Assembly: GCF_900258035.1 (NCBI RefSeq)
Contig: NZ_OGTP01000038.1
Span: 1-39,004 of the forward strand
Direction: 5' to 3'
Length of the DNA: 39,004 nucleotides
Source of the DNA: Caballeronia novacaledonica
GTDB taxonomy: Bacteria; Pseudomonadota; Gammaproteobacteria; Burkholderiales; Burkholderiaceae
Every line of letters starts with the position of its first letter. Positions within the stretch are counted from its first letter, which is position 1. Shown here one piece after another: positions 34,658 to 39,004 of this stretch. The position numbers and the translations under genes were made by a program. The notes beneath the pieces were generated by a model. The model did no database searches and was not told the DNA's origin. It saw only the letters and a program-made list of their open reading frames with translations.

Positions 34658-35242
34658 CTAGTGCTTCTTGGTCGTACTCTTTGTCGACTTGGCCGATGAT
34701 TTCGACGTGCTCTTCGTCTTGCCCGCGGTCGCCTTGGTTTTCGCGCCCTGCTTGCCCTTCGTGCTGCGCGTCGAGTGCGGTTCTGCGCGCGGGCGCAACG
34801 CCGGCACGGGATCGTTCCAGCCGAAAGCGAGCATCTGGCTGCCGACATAACCGCAGCGGAACTTGAGGGGCGTGGGATCGCGCTCGCCGTTCTTCGGCAT
34901 GCCTTGACCTTCGACGGTCACGACGTTGTCCACTTTGATCCGCTGCTTCTTCTCGTCGAACGAATCGTTCCACGGCTCGATGGCGGAATGCGAGGCATCG
35001 AATGAGTCCGCCGGGAATTCCACGTGATCGAATGCCGAAGATGTGCTGGCGATGAAGTTGCCATGCGCGGCGCAATCCGCGACGAGCGGGTTGGCCTTGA
35101 AGTCGGTGACGAAGTGGTGAATCAGTTCGTTGCGCTCGTCGAGCGAATCGGCAAAAGCGGACGCCGCGCATGCTAGCGATGCGCATACCGCCAACCGGCC
35201 GACGAGCCGCAGGAGCCGGCGCGGTGCGTAGTTACGTTCCAT
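34658..35242 (-). CDS. Secreted protein with a BspC/DUF930-like domain and Lys-rich tail
   Basis: The 194-residue product begins with a signal peptide (MERNYAPRRLLRLVGR, a hydrophobic Ala/Leu core, cleavage likely after AFA at 31). The mature domain has two cysteines, in ADCAAHGNFIAS and FRCGYVGSQML, probably disulfide-bonded, and a conserved C-terminal WNDPVPAL. This looks like the small BspC or DUF930-like periplasmic proteins, recalled from memory. The last 33 residues are low-complexity with 11 lysines and many Thr/Ser. The ATG at 35242 is chosen because upstream codons add only unlikely sequence before the signal peptide. Function unknown. Confidence 0.8.
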   Translation of the reverse strand: MERNYAPRRLLRLVGRLAVCASLACAASAFADSLDERNELIHHFVTDFKANPLVADCAAHGNFIASTSSAFDHVEFPADSFDASHSAIEPWNDSFDEKKQRIKVDNVVTVEGQGMPKNGERDPTPLKFRCGYVGSQMLAFGWNDPVPALRPRAEPHSTRSTKGKQGAKTKATAGKTKSTSKSSAKSTKSTTKKH

Positions 35243-35388
35243 CAAGTCTGGCGCTAAGAAGACACGGGCAAGTAAGATGCGCCGTGTGGGAAAGGAGTTC
35301 AATCTTATCGTACTTTGCGCACGCGCCCATCGCCCGGAATCCGATATCCGCGGATCTGAATGGCAACGGCGAGTGCTTTATGCGAGAC

Positions 35389-36063
35389 CTAAACGCGCGG
35401 ACCGCGATCGAGGCGATAGCGGCGTACGTCATACGTGGTGATCCACGCGGGTTTATACACGGCGATCAGGATGGTGAGCAGGCCGGTGAAGAGCGCTTCG
35501 CCTGCGCCCAGCAGCAGCGAGCCTCGCGTGAACGCCGCAGGTACGACAAACGGACCGTTGGCGAGCGCGATCTCGAGCAATATGGTCGCGCCGCATGCCG
35601 CTGCCACCGCCGCAGCCGAAGTGACGAACCCGTGCCCGGCGATGAAGGTGAACAGATTGCGCGGCAACCAGGCATTGCTCAGGCGCTGCAGCAGCGTCGA
35701 AACCGCGACGGGCAGTGCGCCGAAGAGAAGGTAGGTGGTCGCCACCGAAAGCCATGACGCATCGAGAACGACTGCGGCGAGGCCCGTGGTCGCTGCCGTT
35801 CCGATGAGCGCGAGCCGCCAGTCGAACAACGTGACCATCAGCGTCGCGCCCAACAGATGGATGACGGGTCCGTCATCGAACCATGCATTGCATGCCCAAA
35901 GCACCGAGACCGCGACGATGATGCCGAGCCATACGTTCTGCAACGTGGCGTCTTGCAGACGCGCGAACGGGCGCTGCAGCAGCCCGAGCGCGAGCACCCC
36001 CGCGGCGGCGATCCAGCTGCCGACGGTAAGCCAAAGCGGTAGCGGTGTGTAGAAGAACCCCAT
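35389..36063 (-). CDS. CbiM-like energy-coupling factor ABC transporter permease
   Basis: This 224-residue membrane protein has about six hydrophobic segments and resembles the CbiM/NikM substrate-specific permease of energy-coupling-factor importers (cobalt or nickel). The motif GPVIHLLGATLMVTLFDWRLAL corresponds to the conserved CbiM helix with its His. It lacks the usual MHIPDG-type N-terminus, whose His residues bind the metal, so it is probably a divergent subgroup. No CbiN, CbiQ or CbiO gene is near. It starts 67 bases after the LuxR-type gene on the same strand and may share its transcript. Confidence 0.75.
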   Translation of the reverse strand: MGFFYTPLPLWLTVGSWIAAAGVLALGLLQRPFARLQDATLQNVWLGIIVAVSVLWACNAWFDDGPVIHLLGATLMVTLFDWRLALIGTAATTGLAAVVLDASWLSVATTYLLFGALPVAVSTLLQRLSNAWLPRNLFTFIAGHGFVTSAAAVAAACGATILLEIALANGPFVVPAAFTRGSLLLGAGEALFTGLLTILIAVYKPAWITTYDVRRYRLDRGPRV

Positions 36064-36130
36064 GCCTGCATATTACTCGTTGCGCGTAAAACGTGTGCGC
36101 CGAGGACGGACCCATTTGCCTCGTTTGTTG

Positions 36131-36940
36131 CTAGAACGTCGATTCGGGCTCGGCAGCCATCGGCAGCGCGGCTGAGTCGTTGTCGAGAAGCGACGGATAG
36201 CGCGTCCGTGGCCTGCGCAGCGGAATGACGCCTGGCTGCCCCGCGACGACACGCGCCGATTTCTCGCTTCCGCTACGCAGAATCTCGAGATGCGAGTTCT
36301 GCACGCCGTTGTAGATCGCGACCGCGGCGGCGCGATTGGTCGCACCGAGTTGCTGGAAGATGCTTGCAAGGTGGATTTTCACCGTGCCTTCGCTGATGCC
36401 GAGCGTCTTCGCGATCATCTTGTTCGTGCTGCCCATGTGTACGCAGCGCATGATCTGCTGCTGCCGGGGCGACAGAGCCGGATGGTGGCGGATCTTATGC
36501 GGCAAGTGGACGATCTCTCGAGCGCGGCGGGCGGCGAGCTCGAGCGTCAGTTCCGGATCGACGACGTCCGGCGGGATGTAATGGCCGCCGACCAGCACCA
36601 TCTCCAGCGCGCGAAGGATCAGGATCGGATCGAGCGCACGCGGGATCACGCCCATTGCGCCGACGCTCATCAGCGCATAGACGAGCGCAGCGCCGCAGCG
36701 GTCGACCACGATGGCTGCGGGCACGCGGGGCGCTTCGTCGAGCAGGATCTGCAAATCGCCGGTGCGCATCTCGGGCAGCCAGTCGATCACGATCATGTCG
36801 GGTTCGGAACGTTTCAAGGCGGCGCGGGCTTGTCTCCAGTCCTTCGCCTCGGTGAATTGCGCCTGACGCGCAACGCGGCGCAGCAATGTTTTAAGGCCCG
36901 CTCGGCGCTCGGCGTCGGAACCAATAATGTTGATTATCAT
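36131..36940 (-). CDS. LuxR-family response regulator-like transcription factor with degenerate receiver
   Basis: This 269-residue protein has an N-terminal receiver-like domain (about 1-120) with a possible phosphorylation site Asp53 (VIDWLPEM), and a LuxR-type helix-turn-helix at about 156-210 (LSPRQQQIMRCVHMG, then IAKTLGISEGTVKIHLASIFQQLG). The switch residues look altered: Asp80 where Thr/Ser is expected and Arg101 where the conserved Lys lies. A 55-residue basic and disordered C-terminal extension is unusual. No sensor kinase is adjacent. The ATG at 36940 has GAGG nine bases upstream. It could regulate the CbiM-like gene downstream. Confidence 0.88.
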   Translation of the reverse strand: MIINIIGSDAERRAGLKTLLRRVARQAQFTEAKDWRQARAALKRSEPDMIVIDWLPEMRTGDLQILLDEAPRVPAAIVVDRCGAALVYALMSVGAMGVIPRALDPILILRALEMVLVGGHYIPPDVVDPELTLELAARRAREIVHLPHKIRHHPALSPRQQQIMRCVHMGSTNKMIAKTLGISEGTVKIHLASIFQQLGATNRAAAVAIYNGVQNSHLEILRSGSEKSARVVAGQPGVIPLRRPRTRYPSLLDNDSAALPMAAEPESTF

Positions 36941-37396
36941 GCTTTACCTCGTGTCAAAACCATCCGTTGCCTTCGGCACCGGGACTCGACGCCGGCTTAC
37001 ATTTGGCGTCAGTGGCTATATTGACAAATTTAGGCTGATTTGGCCCCCTATCCGAATGGCATAGGCATAAATACACAAAATCTGCGCGAAGATCATTGCC
37101 GATTCGTTGCCGAACTGCGATTTTGCTTGCCTGTAAGCAAGTTATTTCGGGCAAATCGCCGGTTGACCAGCCAAACAATGGTGTGAATCAGGAAAGTGCA
37201 CGGCTGCGCAGGGATGCCAGCGCATGCGCGAAACGCAACTGGGTGTCGTCGTTCGCGCGTAGAAAGATGTGATCGCGGGCAGCGCTTACGCCGGGGTACG
37301 TCGCGGCCCAATGCAAAACGGTTCGATCGCAATTGCGACCGAACCGTTGAGGTCAAGCATCATCCGGAAAGGCTCTCTCCGGGCGCAAACAGGTTT
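36941..37396. other. Intergenic region before the LuxR-type gene
   Basis: No convincing gene is seen in these 456 bases. Bases 37011-37080 are about 60 percent A+T, in contrast to about 35 percent around them, and probably hold the regulator's promoter and binding sites, though no unambiguous -35/-10 pair was found. A 6-bp hairpin TTGCTT/AAGCAA occurs at 37123-37140. The terminator of the DUF2863 gene lies at its right end. Confidence 0.6.
37315..37348 (-). terminator. Intrinsic terminator of the DUF2863 gene
   Basis: AACGGTTCG (37317-37325) pairs with CGAACCGTT (37340-37348), continued after one mismatch by TCGC/GCGA around an AATT loop. Read on the minus strand it is followed by TTTTGC. 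It lies 48 bases after the DUF2863 stop. Confidence 0.8.
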
Positions 37397-38611
37397 TCAG
37401 TGGAAATGAGGCTGCGCCGGCTCCGCGTCCTCGGGCATCTCCGCGTGGACGATTTCGCCGAGCGGATCCGCGTAGAGCGGCACACCGCAGTCGTCGCAAA
37501 ATTCCGGTTCGAAGCGTCCCGTATGACGGCGGACGTCCGAGACGCCTGTTTTCTTAAGCAACTCGACGATTTCCTCGACCGGGCCATCGGCGCCTTCCAG
37601 GTCGACCACGTCCTCGTCCATCCCCAGCTCCCCATTTTCGCGACCGTAGAGCGGCCACACGACGCCGTAGATCACATCGTTGCTGCCGCGCCGCGTGAAG
37701 CCGATGCGGTATTCGTCGATACGCCGTTCGCCGAACCCCGCGATGACCGCGCGCAGGTCCTGAGGCGGGGTGCCGAGCGTGTCGAAGAGATATCGGACGG
37801 CGGTGCGCACGGTATGCGGACGAACCTGCTCGTCGGCGTCGCGGCAGGCCGAGTAGTAGGCGTCGGGAAGCAGGCATTCGAATTCGCAACCGGGCAGGAT
37901 GGCGGCGAAGCTCGGTCCTCCTTGCGCCGCCCACTGTTCGAGGCATTGACCACGCTCGACGCGCGTGCCGTTTTCGTCCTCCTGCCAGCGGAAGAACGGC
38001 GCGCCGACCGGTACGACGACCAGGGCCAGCAGGAAGCGCGGGTCGGCGAGAATCGGCGAAGTTTCCGGAAGATCGGACAGGTTCAGGCGAGCGGCGCTAC
38101 CGTGCAAGACCGTCTGCAACAATTGTTGCGCGAGCCGTGCGGTATCCACGTGGTGTCGCGGTAGTTGATCGATGCTAAAGAGATAGGGCGCGACGGCGAC
38201 GCGCGCGTCCGCGGCGAGAACATGCGCCTGCATCTGCGTGCGCAGGGCGTCGACGGCATCGCCCTTGAGCGTTCCCGACGGGATCGCGTAGCGCGTCCAC
38301 GCGAGCACCGGCGCGGAAATGAGCAGAGCTTCGTGGGGCACACCGTCGATATCGACTTTGAATGACTCGCTGTGCGTCTCCGCCATATCGGCGAGCGCGC
38401 CATAGGCGTCCGGATGATTCTGCTGCAGATGGTCGAGCGCGGCGTCCAGCGTCGTCTGATTGCCGTTACGCACGAGTTTGGCGATGAGCGTGTCGAGACG
38501 GGCTTCCCAGAACCGATCCTCGACACGGCTACCTGACGCGAAGAGCGCGAGGGAGAGGCTGACGAGCTTGTCGGCATCCGGGGGAATACGTTTTGCGATT
38601 CGCGAGCGCAT
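37397..38611 (-). CDS. DUF2863 family protein
   Basis: This 404-residue protein has no assigned function; the family is found mainly in Burkholderiales. No signal peptide or membrane helix is seen, so it is probably cytoplasmic. The first part is helical and basic (DKLVSLSLALFASGSRVEDRFWE), the middle has alternating strands (PRFLLALVVVPVGAPFFRWQE), and near the C-terminus there is a CxxC pair (FCDDCGVPLYADP, Cys372 and Cys375) that may bind zinc, followed by an acidic, His-ending tail. The ATG at 38611 lacks a clear ribosome-binding site. It is monocistronic, with its own terminator. Confidence 0.85.
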   Translation of the reverse strand: MRSRIAKRIPPDADKLVSLSLALFASGSRVEDRFWEARLDTLIAKLVRNGNQTTLDAALDHLQQNHPDAYGALADMAETHSESFKVDIDGVPHEALLISAPVLAWTRYAIPSGTLKGDAVDALRTQMQAHVLAADARVAVAPYLFSIDQLPRHHVDTARLAQQLLQTVLHGSAARLNLSDLPETSPILADPRFLLALVVVPVGAPFFRWQEDENGTRVERGQCLEQWAAQGGPSFAAILPGCEFECLLPDAYYSACRDADEQVRPHTVRTAVRYLFDTLGTPPQDLRAVIAGFGERRIDEYRIGFTRRGSNDVIYGVVWPLYGRENGELGMDEDVVDLEGADGPVEEIVELLKKTGVSDVRRHTGRFEPEFCDDCGVPLYADPLGEIVHAEMPEDAEPAQPHFH

Positions 38612-38766
38612 ATAGATACGAGAGTGAATTGGTGCGGTGAACCTTTAATTGTAGTCGCTCAGACGATGCTTTTATGTCGCGACGTTGAAACGTACGCCGA
38701 TCGATGACACGCGAGGGCGTTCGGGCTGGTCGAATTATTTTTTCGTATGTCTCTTGCGGAGGAGGA

Positions 38767-38909
38767 ATGCACTCACTAGAATTCCGTTCCTTCGCGATTC
38801 GATGAACGCGAAGGAAGCGGGAGTGGCGGTATCGGCGGTGTGCTCGGAGTGGGTTGTAGAAGGGTTTCGAGCGCGGTCGGCAAGAAAAGAAAGCTTGAAA
38901 TCTTGTTGA
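38767..38909 (+). other. Possible pair of tiny overlapping ORFs behind a strong ribosome-binding site
   Basis: GGAGGAGG (38758-38765) is followed by ATG 38767 and a 12-codon frame (MHSLEFRSFAIR) whose TGA overlaps a second ATG (38802, ATGA), opening a 35-codon frame that ends at 38909. No promoter is evident, and the second frame runs into the -35 element of the downstream promoter. It may be chance; reported because the spacing and overlap look like real translation signals. Confidence 0.15.
38787..38816. repeat. Perfect 10-bp inverted repeat upstream of the rRNA-type promoter
   Basis: TTCCTTCGCG (38787-38796) and CGCGAAGGAA (38807-38816) flank a ten-base loop. There is no T-run. It lies about 90 bases before the promoter at 38906. 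The remaining sequence from 38612 to 38905 holds no gene I can support. Confidence 0.5.
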
Positions 38910-38934
38910 CACGAACCGAAGCGTTGTTCATAAT
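38884..38934 (+). promoter_or_regulatory. Strong promoter of a predicted rRNA operon
   Basis: A perfect TTGACA (38906-38911), exactly 17 bases, then CATAAT (38929-38934), preceded by an A-rich stretch (GAAAAGAAAGC, 38884-38894) in the position of an UP element. Transcription should start near 38941. Confidence 0.88.
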
Positions 38935-38940
38935 CTCGTT

Positions 38941-39004
38941 TCTCTGCTGCTGATGCAGCGACGCAAGACGGAAGTGATGGTTTGAGTGTCTTGCGATGTG
39001 CTCT
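38941..39004 (+). promoter_or_regulatory. rRNA operon leader with hairpins and start of boxA
   Basis: A GCTGC-TGAT-GCAGC hairpin (38946-38959) is followed by an 8-bp stem CGCAAGAC (38962-38969) with GTCTTGCG (38988-38995), resembling boxB. The window then ends in TGCTCT (38999-39004), the first six bases of the boxA consensus TGCTCTTTA of rRNA antitermination. A 16S rRNA gene should follow outside the window. Confidence 0.75.

Noticed and set aside
37021..37052. TTGACA in the A+T-rich patch before the LuxR-type gene, plus strand
   Set aside because: No -10 hexamer at 16-19 bases, and it points away from the LuxR-type gene.
36954..37178. 74-codon minus-strand frame just before the LuxR-type gene
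   Set aside because: No recognisable motif, no ribosome-binding site, and it covers the A+T-rich presumed regulatory region. It could be a leader peptide, but nothing supports it.
37196..38164. 322-codon plus-strand frame opposite the DUF2863 gene
   Set aside because: Shadow of the DUF2863 gene; Arg/His-rich composition typical of antisense frames.

Overview
The window is about 39 kb of high-GC chromosomal DNA from a beta-proteobacterium, most likely Burkholderiaceae (Burkholderia, Paraburkholderia or Caballeronia). The reasons are the gene order rpsO-pnp-quinone oxidoreductase-tpiA-secG-tRNA-Leu-nuoA..N-DUF2818-NUDIX-DUF1178, separate nuoC and nuoD genes, strong G/C third positions with long open antisense frames, and family members (DUF2818, DUF2863) typical of that group. 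The genus call is inference; no database search was possible.

Left part (1-7.9 kb): the 3' end of an unidentified, possibly transposase-like gene, a lipoprotein on the minus strand, an orphan branched-chain-amino-acid-type binding protein, then rpsO, pnp, a quinone oxidoreductase, tpiA, secG and a tRNA-Leu(GAG) with a near-consensus promoter. rpsO and pnp are each closed by a clear intrinsic terminator, and the pnp leader holds a long stem-loop.

Centre (8.15-23.4 kb): a complete 14-gene complex I operon, nuoA to nuoN, followed by an overlapping DUF2818 membrane-protein gene and a terminator. All expected Fe-S ligands are visible. NuoG shows no N7 motif and NuoL carries a histidine-rich loop. 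Two unusually long gaps (nuoD-nuoE and nuoI-nuoJ) contain potential hairpins.

Right of nuo (23.5-32.6 kb): a NUDIX hydrolase, a DUF1178 protein and a MaoC-type hot-dog protein on the plus strand face a tightly packed seven-gene minus-strand cluster. In transcription order the cluster is PIN-domain protein, aminotransferase, 3-hydroxyacyl-CoA dehydrogenase, crotonase, histidine phosphatase, APH-like kinase and ACAD10/11-like acyl-CoA dehydrogenase. The last two resemble the two halves of the eukaryotic ACAD10/11 fusion and suggest catabolism of hydroxylated acyl-CoAs through a phosphorylated intermediate. This is the most interesting metabolic module in the window.

Far right (32.6-39 kb): yaaA and an M14 carboxypeptidase on the plus strand share a bidirectional terminator with a minus-strand set (BspC/DUF930-like secreted protein, CbiM-like permease, LuxR-type regulator). 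A DUF2863 gene follows. The last 120 bases form a strong promoter, a hairpin and the first six bases of a boxA, which is the signature of an rRNA operon leader. A 16S rRNA gene is therefore predicted just beyond the right edge. I found no CRISPR array, prophage, complete IS element or clearly new defence system.
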